24,183 nt of DNA, taken from positions 1-24,183 of the forward strand of contig CALGRX010000009.1 in the NCBI GenBank assembly GCA_937880755.1. Reading direction: 5' to 3'. The stretch is from an uncultured Clostridia bacterium (GTDB lineage Bacteria > Bacillota > Clostridia > Christensenellales > UBA3700). Below, piece by piece: positions 7,571 through 16,028 of the stretch. Every line of letters begins with the position of its first letter. The stretch's first letter is position 1. Position numbers and translations under genes: made by a program. Under the pieces are notes generated by a model. The model had not been told where the DNA came from and did no database searches. It saw only the letters and a program-made list of their open reading frames with translations.

Positions 7571-10500
7571 TTAACAATACTCACCTATCAAATCCATTAT
7601 GTTCTCATTAATACTTCCACTATCCGCATCAATCAAATAAGGGACTTGAATAACTGTTTCGTTAATACTATCTCTTGTGGTTGCATTTGTTCTTTTTATC
7701 AAATTTACAACTATTGCCTTATCTCCCTTTACTCTAGATAATTTTCTCTGTACTTTACTAACATATTCATCATTATCAACCATAAACTTGTCCCAATGTT
7801 TAAAGTCAAAATATAAATTATTTAACTTGTAATCGAATAACTCATATTTGGAATAATCATCCAAATCTTTTAAATCCCATCCTAACTGTTCTTCAAATAT
7901 ATGTTTCCCGACAACTTCACCCAATGCTCCAAGATATACTTGTTTAAAGGCTGATGGATTCAAAACGTAACGAGCCCGCTTAAATTTTGTAGCGTACCCA
8001 TTTTCATCAAACATTTCTTTAATAGATTTTATAGAAAGAATTATAGGCAAATCACATGCATACTCAGAAACTTGATTCATATTATAGGTTGTATCGATTC
8101 TCATATCAACAATGTCATATTTCGCATCATGAGAATAAGAATACCCCTTACATCTATCGTCAAATTCAAAATATAACCACTTAAATTTACCTGGATTATC
8201 CGTTGTTGGATTCTTTAATACAAAATCACGAATTTCTTGCCACTCTAACACAGCCTGTTTAGAATTTCTAACAGTCCAAGCCTTACCTCTAATAGCGTAA
8301 AAGGCGCTCTTGCTTTGTCTAGAATATTCTTGAATTCTATCAACGTTTATAGCCGATGAAACATTTGTTTTTAGCAATGCTCTAAACTCTTCATTCAAGA
8401 GCTTTGGCAATTTACTATTTTCAATACGTTGAATTCTTTCAACAACTTCTTTATCGGAAAAAATATAGATATTTTTGTTTTTATTTCGACAACGGCAAAT
8501 TCTCCCTATTGCTTGAATTATTATTTTTAAAGTATGAGCATATAAATCACCGTTTTTAGGATAAAACGAATTACTTTCCCCAAAAAAGGCTTGTCTAAAA
8601 CCGTTAGCTATATTGTATTTCATATGAGGATATGAAATATGGTCGTTTTTATACAAATACTCTTGATGGAAAAGATATTTAGCTAAGTCCGTATATTTAT
8701 CTTCACTATCATATCGCAATATCTGTAATAAATTTGTTGGGGTTGCCAAATATATTGCTTCAAAGTCTTTTGTCCCTCTAGTATCATTCTCTGTGCGAAC
8801 AACTGTATGTTCTAACATTTCCGGAATCTTATATTGAATATTTTTGCCTGAACCAACCGTTTGATAAGTTGTTAAAACAAACACCTTCTCCCCTTGCGAA
8901 AGGTGTTCTCTAACATTATTTAACTTTTCGTCGAAATCTTGAGAATTAATAACTTCAAAAATGATTTTAGAATAATTGTTTTGATTGCGCAAATCCTCAA
9001 ATAAGGCTAAGAGTCTATCTAAATCAAAATCTTCTCCCGACTTAGGAAAACGATTTTCAAAAGCAATAAAAGAATATATCTCATTTTCGCATATTTGTTT
9101 ATATAAATATGCCAATTTAAGTTCTATTAAAAAATAGTAACTTTTAGTTTTTGCTTCTTCTAATATTGCAATATATTTTTCTTTAATGGTATCCGTGAAT
9201 AGCTCATTAATATATATAGCGCATTTCTCTTTATCTGAAAAAACATTAAAATCATCTATAATATTTGTATGTATTTGGTATTTGCCGTCTAATGCACTTA
9301 TCGTTTTCTTAAATTTTTCACCCACCCTTTCTTCATCTTCTTGCGTGGACGTTATATTCTTATCCTTTAATTTAGACTCTAAATATTTTTTATCATAATT
9401 ACCAATGCAAGTATCTACTTTAGCTGTTGCTGATATACCAACAACTAGTGAGTGTTCTGTCATTTTGAGAATTACATCCTCAGGCGTTGTTGAAAAATTA
9501 TAGTTCCTTACCACAGACTTCATATCATGATAATCGCTATCTTCTATTTCAGTAAAATTGAACCCTTTACGCATGTTAGAATCTTTGTCGATTTTTTCAA
9601 AAACGTAATCCCCTTTTTGAATTTTCGTAAACAAATATTCTTTTTGCTCTTCATTCAAATTAAGCGCATCCAAAACCGTATATATGGCTTCTTCAACCGT
9701 ATATTTAGTTTCATTTGGTTTTTTATTTTCATTTTTATAATATAAATAGTTGTTATAAACGTAAAATAAAGCCTTAGTAAAACCATCTATACAATATTCT
9801 AAATCCCATATTATTTTATTTATAGGCTTATTACCACTCGAGTATTCCATCCCTTTAAGAGATAAAATATCTTCTCTAGAATCTACGTTTGCGTAAATAA
9901 ACTTTTTAGAGCTATCTTTTACAACGTTAAAATATTTTCCATCATCAAATAAAAATGCTTTGTCATATTTAAAATCAACGCTTTTAATCAAATAGTTTAT
10001 ATTATGTTCTTCATATTTTTTCTTAAATTCTTCCCTCCAAGCATCAAAATGCCATTGCGTTTCATGCCATTCCCCGCTTTCAACCTTTTTCTTATGATAT
10101 TCGGATGTTTGTAATAATTTTTTAGGTATAGTAAAATTTTGGAGAGCAAAGTGCAAATCCACAAACAATGAAACAATGTCGATTTTATTCTTTAATCCGT
10201 CCTCAATAATTTGGTCTAAAACTACAGCCTTAGTTGAATCAAACTCATCTATAAAAACAATTGATTCTTCCGTAATTTTATCATTATATGCATAAAAAGG
10301 CACTCTACGAAACGTGTCAATTGGCGATATGAATTTTTGCGTGGTAAGGAAAATTACTTTATAATCTTCAATATCGCAAATTGGATATAAATCTATAAAC
10401 CACCGATTGTCACGCATAAAATTCTTCCTATCGATTATAGACTTGTTGTGAAAAAATTTATTTTTTATAAATTGTCTAAATGCAGGTTCTGAATCAGTCG

Positions 10501-10936
10501 CAATTTTTTGCTTTAAGATATTCAAACTATCTTTTAAGCCCGAATTATTAGGATTAGAATTTATAGCGTCCTTTGTGTTATAATATATATCGATTTCTTT
10601 TTTTAAGGTTTTATACTCTTTGCTATTTTTTACTTCCGCTTCAGTAATATTTACTTTAAAAAAGTTTTCCAAAACATAATCTATAGTGGCTTTTGCTTGA
10701 AAGCACAATTTTTTATGCTCTTCATCAAGACTATTTAACAAATCTTGACATGGCAAATTGGTTATTAAATTCGTTACAAAAAAGATTCTTTTAACATTAG
10801 AAAATAAAGAGTCCCCATTTAGAAATCTACGAATTAAGTCAACTACTACAGTAGTCTTTCCAAAACCCGTAGGAGGATCCAATAAAAATAGTCCATTATC
10901 GTTGTTAGTAATTACTTTTTCTAAAGTTTTTTCCAT
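7571..10936 (-). CDS. SF2 helicase with C-terminal PD-(D/E)XK nuclease, defence-associated
   Basis: A 1121-residue protein, last gene of the six-gene operon, 12 bp after the cyclase-like gene. SF2 helicase signatures: Walker A PTGFGKTT at 22-29, Walker B with DEFD at 230-233, SAT at 502-504, a motif V-like TTYQTVGSGKN at about 689-699, and QAIGRICR at 808-815. Long insertions separate motifs I and II and follow SAT. The C-terminus has a PD-(D/E)XK pattern: GALGE (E1007), FDYK (D1035), then YFDFKHW (D1044 and K1046). So it should couple ATP-driven translocation to DNA cleavage. It is not a standard type III Res or type I HsdR, whose motif spacing and partners differ. The best guess is an ATP-dependent restriction effector working with the upstream cyclase-like protein and methyltransferase. 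The system name is unknown to me. Confidence 0.75.
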   Translation of the reverse strand: MEKTLEKVITNNDNGLFLLDPPTGFGKTTVVVDLIRRFLNGDSLFSNVKRIFFVTNLITNLPCQDLLNSLDEEHKKLCFQAKATIDYVLENFFKVNITEAEVKNSKEYKTLKKEIDIYYNTKDAINSNPNNSGLKDSLNILKQKIATDSEPAFRQFIKNKFFHNKSIIDRKNFMRDNRWFIDLYPICDIEDYKVIFLTTQKFISPIDTFRRVPFYAYNDKITEESIVFIDEFDSTKAVVLDQIIEDGLKNKIDIVSLFVDLHFALQNFTIPKKLLQTSEYHKKKVESGEWHETQWHFDAWREEFKKKYEEHNINYLIKSVDFKYDKAFLFDDGKYFNVVKDSSKKFIYANVDSREDILSLKGMEYSSGNKPINKIIWDLEYCIDGFTKALFYVYNNYLYYKNENKKPNETKYTVEEAIYTVLDALNLNEEQKEYLFTKIQKGDYVFEKIDKDSNMRKGFNFTEIEDSDYHDMKSVVRNYNFSTTPEDVILKMTEHSLVVGISATAKVDTCIGNYDKKYLESKLKDKNITSTQEDEERVGEKFKKTISALDGKYQIHTNIIDDFNVFSDKEKCAIYINELFTDTIKEKYIAILEEAKTKSYYFLIELKLAYLYKQICENEIYSFIAFENRFPKSGEDFDLDRLLALFEDLRNQNNYSKIIFEVINSQDFDEKLNNVREHLSQGEKVFVLTTYQTVGSGKNIQYKIPEMLEHTVVRTENDTRGTKDFEAIYLATPTNLLQILRYDSEDKYTDLAKYLFHQEYLYKNDHISYPHMKYNIANGFRQAFFGESNSFYPKNGDLYAHTLKIIIQAIGRICRCRNKNKNIYIFSDKEVVERIQRIENSKLPKLLNEEFRALLKTNVSSAINVDRIQEYSRQSKSAFYAIRGKAWTVRNSKQAVLEWQEIRDFVLKNPTTDNPGKFKWLYFEFDDRCKGYSYSHDAKYDIVDMRIDTTYNMNQVSEYACDLPIILSIKSIKEMFDENGYATKFKRARYVLNPSAFKQVYLGALGEVVGKHIFEEQLGWDLKDLDDYSKYELFDYKLNNLYFDFKHWDKFMVDNDEYVSKVQRKLSRVKGDKAIVVNLIKRTNATTRDSINETVIQVPYLIDADSGSINENIMDLIGEYC

Positions 10937-10948
10937 CGCTAGTCCTTT

Positions 10949-11746
10949 TTAATTTTTACCCACAAAAACTTCAAGTTTTAGTATTCTCTCATTTAATTTT
11001 AAATGATAATCAATTTTCAACTCTTTTCTATTTAAATTTTCACATTGTGAATTAAAATATATTAATAACCAAATATATTTAGTTATAGTTCTCTCTGTTA
11101 GAATTATTTTGCTTTCATCCTTTACCAAATAGTGATATTTACCATATTTATTTATCAAAGCTTCACATTTACCTTTTGTTAATAATAGAAATCCATCATT
11201 ACCTAAATAATTTACAAAGTAACATTCATCATTATCTTTAATAATTAATTTTGAATCAAGCAATTCATCTAATTCTTCCTCAAATACTTCCTTATCTATC
11301 ACCACACGTGGGTTCTTTGCTATTTTTTCTTCTAACACAACTGCTTTTATAAGACCTTCCCCAAACACTATATTTTCATTGGCAAAGAATTCACCTACTG
11401 TTATACCTCCTCGCACGAGCATCCCAAAATTCATCAAAAGTCTCACTTGGATTTTTTGTACAATTTCGCATAATGCTTTTAAGCAAAATAGTTGATGTTT
11501 ATCTTCCTTTTTAAAAAACAATAAAAAATTATCGGAAAAAGTTCTTATTTCAACCTTTAATTTGGGTTTTTTCTTCCTTATTTCAGACTCCACATCTCCA
11601 ATCGCAAATAAAATCTCAGCCAAAAACTTTTTATGCTCATTTTGGTCATTTTCAAAAAAAGCTTTATAGCCTAAAATGTCAAAATAGCAAATATAATAGT
11701 CCTCTATTGGTAAATTTAACTGTTCAACAATTTCTTTCGTAATCAT
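10949..11746 (-). CDS. class III nucleotidyl-cyclase-like protein
   Basis: 265 residues, 12 bp after the third methyltransferase and 12 bp before the helicase-nuclease. The sequence fits a class III (adenylate/guanylate) cyclase fold. CYFDILGYKAFF puts Asp23 at the first metal site. TFSDNFLLF puts Asp72 where the second catalytic Asp occurs. RGGITVGEF (112-120) and FGEGLIKAVVLEEKIAKNPRVVI (128-150) match the later strand and the helix with its G..l..A..lE...A...R pattern. No transmembrane helix or separate sensor domain is visible, and the last 100 residues are unassigned. Retained Asp residues suggest it could be active, but the nucleotide product cannot be read from the sequence. It may instead be a non-catalytic nucleotide or nucleic-acid sensor. 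Confidence 0.6.
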   Translation of the reverse strand: MITKEIVEQLNLPIEDYYICYFDILGYKAFFENDQNEHKKFLAEILFAIGDVESEIRKKKPKLKVEIRTFSDNFLLFFKKEDKHQLFCLKALCEIVQKIQVRLLMNFGMLVRGGITVGEFFANENIVFGEGLIKAVVLEEKIAKNPRVVIDKEVFEEELDELLDSKLIIKDNDECYFVNYLGNDGFLLLTKGKCEALINKYGKYHYLVKDESKIILTERTITKYIWLLIYFNSQCENLNRKELKIDYHLKLNERILKLEVFVGKN

Positions 11747-11758
11747 TAAGCAACCTCA

Positions 11759-12700
11759 TCAATTAAATAAAGTGTCTTTAATCTTTTCTGCGATTCTTCT
11801 TATAACTGGCACGACTACACTGTTGCCACATTGTTTATATGCGCTGTTTAATGATATTCCCTTAAAAATAAAGTCTTTAGGAAAACCTTGTAACGCCAAG
11901 CATTCTAATGGCGTTATTTTTCTAATACCATAGTCATCTTTGATTATTGGCACTCTATCGGGATATGTTCCCATATTTGCCGTTAATGTTGGACAAACAA
12001 AATGTTTTCTTGGCGATACGCCATGGTCGTTTATTTTATATAATGCACGCTTGTCCGTTACCGTTTTGAGCATTTCGTCATAATAAAACGAACTCGCATT
12101 ATAGTAATAAATATCATCGTGCTTAACTGTCCTATCTAAAATATTGTTTAGTTGAACTGTTCTTTCAATAGGCTCCGGGAAATTAAATCTTGCACATTGG
12201 TCGTAGTCTAAAAAAGCAACTATAAAAATACGTTTTCTTTGCTGTGGTACATTTCCGTATTCTTGTGAATCCAGCACCTTATATTTAACAGCATAACCAA
12301 ACTGAGCAAGCGTATTATAAATAACCAAAAAGGTTTTTCCATCATCGTGTTCCATAAGATTTGCAACATTCTCAAGAAATACAATTGGTGGTCTTTTTAC
12401 GTCAATAATTCTACCAATTTCGAAGAATAAATTACCACGTGGGTCATCAAATCCTTTTTTCCTCCCCACAATAGAAAATGGCTGACAAGGAAATCCCGCT
12501 ACAAGCACATCAAAATCGGGAATGTCGTGAGGATTAACTTGACGTATATCCTTCTCAACTAAATGCTTATCGCCGAAATTTACACAGTATGTAGTGGCAG
12601 CGTCGTGGTCAAACTCATTTGCCCACACAATATCAAACCCAGCTTGTTGAAAGCCAAGGTCAATACCACCTATTCCGCTAAATAAACTACATACTTTCAT
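11759..12700 (-). CDS. C5-cytosine DNA methyltransferase (HhaI/Dcm type, third of three)
   Basis: 313 residues, with all the core motifs in order. Motif I is SLFSGIGGIDLGF (5-17). Motif IV is GFPCQPFS, with catalytic Cys72. Motif VI is LENV (Glu110). Motif VIII is QQRKR (153-157). Motif IX contains TPLECLALQGFP, and motif X contains QCGNSVVVPVI. It transfers a methyl group from SAM to cytosine C5 in a target site set by the region between motifs VIII and IX. It is compact like HhaI and lacks the roughly 40-residue insertion of the two other methyltransferases in the operon. It starts 8 bp after the HNH nuclease gene behind AAGGAT. It could protect sites for the HNH enzyme or for the helicase-nuclease; position does not decide. 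Confidence 0.95.
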   Translation of the reverse strand: MKVCSLFSGIGGIDLGFQQAGFDIVWANEFDHDAATTYCVNFGDKHLVEKDIRQVNPHDIPDFDVLVAGFPCQPFSIVGRKKGFDDPRGNLFFEIGRIIDVKRPPIVFLENVANLMEHDDGKTFLVIYNTLAQFGYAVKYKVLDSQEYGNVPQQRKRIFIVAFLDYDQCARFNFPEPIERTVQLNNILDRTVKHDDIYYYNASSFYYDEMLKTVTDKRALYKINDHGVSPRKHFVCPTLTANMGTYPDRVPIIKDDYGIRKITPLECLALQGFPKDFIFKGISLNSAYKQCGNSVVVPVIRRIAEKIKDTLFN

Positions 12701-12708
12701 TTTTATCC

Positions 12709-13659
12709 TTATATTACATCTGGTAATTTATTAAAAATATTTTCTCTATGATAGCTAAGATATTTTGCACATTTCTTAGGGACCATGTATTGTGCATTAT
12801 CTATAATACATAAACGCTTTTTATTCATGTTTGATAAATATGGCGAAATTAACAAGCAGCCTTTATCATCAAAAGAAATAAACCCCAAATCAAACAACTT
12901 ATGATATGTTGGTGTCATAACCAATCCATTAGCAACATCATACTTCTCTTCATCATCACAAACATTATATGGTTTAATATGGCAAGCCTCTAATATTCTA
13001 TCTTCAGTAACCTTGGTGATTATACAAGCAGGCATTTCGTCAAATAAGTCTCTTCTAAACTGTACTTGTTTCTTCCTATAAGCAATTACTTTGCTTGTAT
13101 TTCCAGCCATTAAATCTTCTATTATTTGCTTTTCTTCCTTTTCTGCTTCATCAATAAAGAAGAAAGGCTTTATGTAAATATATAATTTGTTTGTATTTAA
13201 CTCTTTTACTTTTACAAAAGAAAGTTTTGTTACACGAGGCAAGGCAATTCTTCTAAACAAATCATAATTTTTAGAAGAATATCCATCTTGTGCAAAATTT
13301 AAGTAATATCTATTTTGCGAATCATATTTCTTTGTAAAATGCAATTTTATCATATCAGTTGTTATAGCATTTGTAAGAGAAACATTTTCATCATAATACA
13401 AACTAATATTTTCCTTGTATTCTTGTACTGGATTAAAAAATTCCTCTTTTGCATCAACTAAATATTTTTGCAAATCCTTTTTTAAGAAGAAAAAACTTTC
13501 TATATTTTCCAAATCAAAAAAGTCATCTAGCAATGCTTCATCATGTCCTACATATATTCTTTTTTCACCCATCCCTTTTGTTGAACCTAATTTGTACTTT
13601 TTCATTACTGCACATTCTTCAAGATTCATTTCGAATGCATCAATACGTGTAATTTTCAT
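12709..13659 (-). CDS. HNH-type restriction endonuclease
   Basis: 316 residues. The C-terminal third is an HNH nuclease of the restriction type (HNH_2-like). CIITKVTEDRILEACHIKP gives His227, DVANGL gives Asn244, and TYHKLFDLGFISFDD gives His253. The N-terminal about 200 residues are not recognised and probably form the specificity domain. The ATG overlaps the stop of the preceding methyltransferase by 4 nt (ATGA), and a strong GAGGAGG lies just inside the end of that gene, so translation is coupled. It is the most likely cognate endonuclease of the upstream methyltransferase pair. Recognition sequence unknown. Confidence 0.85.
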   Translation of the reverse strand: MKITRIDAFEMNLEECAVMKKYKLGSTKGMGEKRIYVGHDEALLDDFFDLENIESFFFLKKDLQKYLVDAKEEFFNPVQEYKENISLYYDENVSLTNAITTDMIKLHFTKKYDSQNRYYLNFAQDGYSSKNYDLFRRIALPRVTKLSFVKVKELNTNKLYIYIKPFFFIDEAEKEEKQIIEDLMAGNTSKVIAYRKKQVQFRRDLFDEMPACIITKVTEDRILEACHIKPYNVCDDEEKYDVANGLVMTPTYHKLFDLGFISFDDKGCLLISPYLSNMNKKRLCIIDNAQYMVPKKCAKYLSYHRENIFNKLPDVI

Positions 13660-14819
13660 ATAACCTCCTCAAACACTCCCGTGTTTAATATACTCTTAAG
13701 TACAGCCATCATAACATCTACTACAATTGAATTTCCTGCCTGCTTCAACATTTGCTGTGTGGAAACAACTATCTTAAATGTGTCTGGGAACCCCATCAAT
13801 CTTAAACATTCTCTTTCAGTTAATCCTCTAACAATCTTTTTACCTTCATCGTCATACCCTACAGTAATGTAATTGTCTACACCTGCTCTATGATGTTGCG
13901 TCATCGTCTTTAACAATGTTCTTGCAATTTTTAAATCCGTACTTGTAGAGGTCCTAAAATTCTTCGTCCCCGCTGTTAAAACATAATCTCTTACTTTTGG
14001 AGTTAAAATATACTTGGGGTCGGGTTGTCCTTTTTCCTTTCTTAATACGATATCTCCGTTAATATCAAAAGAGAAATTCACTTTGGTCACATCAAAAGCG
14101 CAATTATCTTCAAGAAAATCTTGCATTGTGTACTTCAAATTTTCTACACCTAATGGCTTTGGATAAACAAACTCATTTACGTCTATATCTTCGCGAATTC
14201 CGACCACAAATAATCTTCTCCTAGTTTGTGGGATACCAAAATCAGAAGCATTTAATACCTGTGGCTCAGTAATTCTATAATGCAATGTGTTCATAAAAAT
14301 GTCTTTTATCTTAGCCCATGTTTTGCCATTATCATGAGTAGTAAGACCTCGAACATTCTCATATATAATCACCTTAGGTTTTACTTCTTTTATTATTCTT
14401 GCATACTCATAAAATAAAGTGCCTCTAGCATCTTCTAATCCACCTTGAAACCCAACTGATGAGAAAGATTGACAAGGGCTTCCTCCAACAAGCAAATCTA
14501 CCTGTCCCTCATAATCTCGCCCATCTAAAAATCTCACATCTAAGTGAAAATCATCTTCATTAATATCGTAATTAGCAAGATAACTTTTTTTTACATGATT
14601 TTGTTTTTTGGTCATAGAAGCATATAATTCATCTATAAAATCCTTTTTTTCTTCTTTAGTTTTCATAGAGAAAACTTTGTCTTTAACATCTTGTTCGTCA
14701 ATGTTTATTTCTATTTCTCCATTATCACATGCAAAAATGATTTCATATGGTATTCTCATTCTATTTAGCGCTTGTTCTACGGCTCCTATGCCACTAAACA
14801 GCGTGGCTAATTTTATCAT
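13656..14819 (-). CDS. C5-cytosine DNA methyltransferase (second of paralogous pair)
   Basis: 387 residues from the ATG at 14819. I reject the in-frame GTG at 14831 because the ATG forms a 4-nt ATGA overlap with the upstream stop, and MIKLATLFSGIGA then aligns exactly with the start of the upstream paralog. Motifs: LFSGIGAVEQAL, GGSPCQSFS with catalytic Cys116, YENVRG (Glu154), PQTRRRLFVVG, RECLRLMGFP, and QAGNSIVVDVM. It carries about 40 extra residues between motif II and motif IV, shared with the upstream paralog and absent from the third methyltransferase. The two probably methylate the two strands of one asymmetric site. Confidence 0.95.
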   Translation of the reverse strand: MIKLATLFSGIGAVEQALNRMRIPYEIIFACDNGEIEINIDEQDVKDKVFSMKTKEEKKDFIDELYASMTKKQNHVKKSYLANYDINEDDFHLDVRFLDGRDYEGQVDLLVGGSPCQSFSSVGFQGGLEDARGTLFYEYARIIKEVKPKVIIYENVRGLTTHDNGKTWAKIKDIFMNTLHYRITEPQVLNASDFGIPQTRRRLFVVGIREDIDVNEFVYPKPLGVENLKYTMQDFLEDNCAFDVTKVNFSFDINGDIVLRKEKGQPDPKYILTPKVRDYVLTAGTKNFRTSTSTDLKIARTLLKTMTQHHRAGVDNYITVGYDDEGKKIVRGLTERECLRLMGFPDTFKIVVSTQQMLKQAGNSIVVDVMMAVLKSILNTGVFEEVI

Positions 14820-15931
14820 TTTTTCGTCCACACCCCTGTTTTTTCTATAGATTTTACTAACTCCATTAGAACATTTACAACAATTGAGTTTCCAGCTTGA
14901 CGATACATTATTTCATCCTTATGTAAAATAATAAAGTCATCCTTAAATCCCATTAATCTAAGACATTCTCTTGGCGTAAATTTGCGTATCACTCCTTGTT
15001 TGCCTTTCCATTCTCCTACGTATGCTCTTTTGAGAACATCTTCTCGTTGTTGGACTTTTTCTATCGGTTCAAAAATAAAATCCCCATTCCAATTGAATTG
15101 CTGATTTGCCTTTTGGCAACGCATAATCGGCTCACTAACTTGTGCTCTACTTGGGTGTGTTGTTACAAACTCAAAACCTTTTTTACCTAAATAATATTTA
15201 GCTTCAACACTGCTTTTGAGAAAATCTTCAACCCTCTTTTCTAATTCAAATTCTTTCGGAAAATCGAAATTCTTGATTCCTAAATCTTTTCTATAACCTA
15301 AAACAAATAGTCTTTCTCTACTTTGAGGAATCCCATAATCTTTAGCATTAATAATAGGGCTCTCTTCTCCATTATTATTTTTCTTTATAAAAACATCATA
15401 ATTAAGACTATTAAAAACTTCTTTAATAACCTTCCATGTCTTTCCTTTTTCATGAGTCAACATTCCTTTAACATTCTCATATATAAATACCTTGGGTTGA
15501 CATTCTTTTACCACCCTTGCATATTCGTAAAATAATGTACCACGAACATCGTTGAGACCAGCTTGTTTTCCATTATATGAAAAAGATTGACACGGACTCC
15601 CCCCAACAAATAAATCTACTTGATTCATGAATGAATTAGCATTTAAATACCTAATATCTTCATACCACCTCTCATCAGAAATTTGATAATTTGCGCAATA
15701 TGATGCTTTAACTAAATTAGGTTTTCCAGTAATTGAATATAATTCTCTAATCTTTTCATTCTTTTCTTCATCGGAGAAACCCTTAATCATTTCACTAATA
15801 TCTTCATTAGTATAAGGAAGCAGTCTTTCCCCATTATCACAAGCAAAAATAATTTCATGCTGTATATTTAGATATTTCAATGCCATTTCTATTGCCCCAA
15901 TGCCACTAAATACCGTCGCTAACTTTATCAT
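14816..15931 (-). CDS. C5-cytosine DNA methyltransferase (first of paralogous pair)
   Basis: 371 residues and the first gene of the six-gene restriction operon. Motifs: VFSGIGAIEMAL (7-18), IFACDNGE, GGSPCQSFS with catalytic Cys114, YENVKG (Glu152), PQSRERLFVLG, PRECLRLMGF and QAGNSIVVNVL. It is clearly paralogous to the next gene, with the same N-terminus, the same insertion at about 36-80, and the same end of motif X. The target-recognition region between motifs VIII and IX differs between them, so each should read a different sequence. Its leader contains the inverted repeat at 15966-15990, which could control the whole operon. Confidence 0.95.
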   Translation of the reverse strand: MIKLATVFSGIGAIEMALKYLNIQHEIIFACDNGERLLPYTNEDISEMIKGFSDEEKNEKIRELYSITGKPNLVKASYCANYQISDERWYEDIRYLNANSFMNQVDLFVGGSPCQSFSYNGKQAGLNDVRGTLFYEYARVVKECQPKVFIYENVKGMLTHEKGKTWKVIKEVFNSLNYDVFIKKNNNGEESPIINAKDYGIPQSRERLFVLGYRKDLGIKNFDFPKEFELEKRVEDFLKSSVEAKYYLGKKGFEFVTTHPSRAQVSEPIMRCQKANQQFNWNGDFIFEPIEKVQQREDVLKRAYVGEWKGKQGVIRKFTPRECLRLMGFKDDFIILHKDEIMYRQAGNSIVVNVLMELVKSIEKTGVWTKK

Positions 15932-15965
15932 TTTTAATACTCCAAGTATCTTTCTCTTGATTTCT

Positions 15966-16015
15966 TGCTAAAATCGTTTTGATTTTAGCATAGTAAATAT
16001 GACAATTTCCGTCAT
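15966..16015 (-). promoter_or_regulatory. control region of the restriction operon
   Basis: Between abiEii and the first methyltransferase gene lie two dyads. TGCTAAAATC and GATTTTAGCA form a perfect 10-bp inverted repeat around 5 nt (15966-15990). ATGAC and GTCAT flank 7 nt at 15999-16015. Read on the minus strand, ATGCTAAAAT includes an extended -10 element (TGC-TAAAAT, 15982-15987), with no clear -35. No T tract follows the hairpin, so I read it as an operator, or a leader hairpin made after transcription starts, not a terminator. No controller-protein gene is present. Confidence 0.45.
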
Positions 16016-16028
16016 GTTTCACAAATTT

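Noticed and set aside
14831..14831. GTG start for the second methyltransferase
   Set aside because: The ATG 12 bp downstream gives a 4-nt ATGA coupling and exact alignment with the paralog's first residues.
15966..15990. Terminator after abiEii
   Set aside because: The stem is only 10 bp, AT-rich, and no T tract follows on either strand in the right direction.
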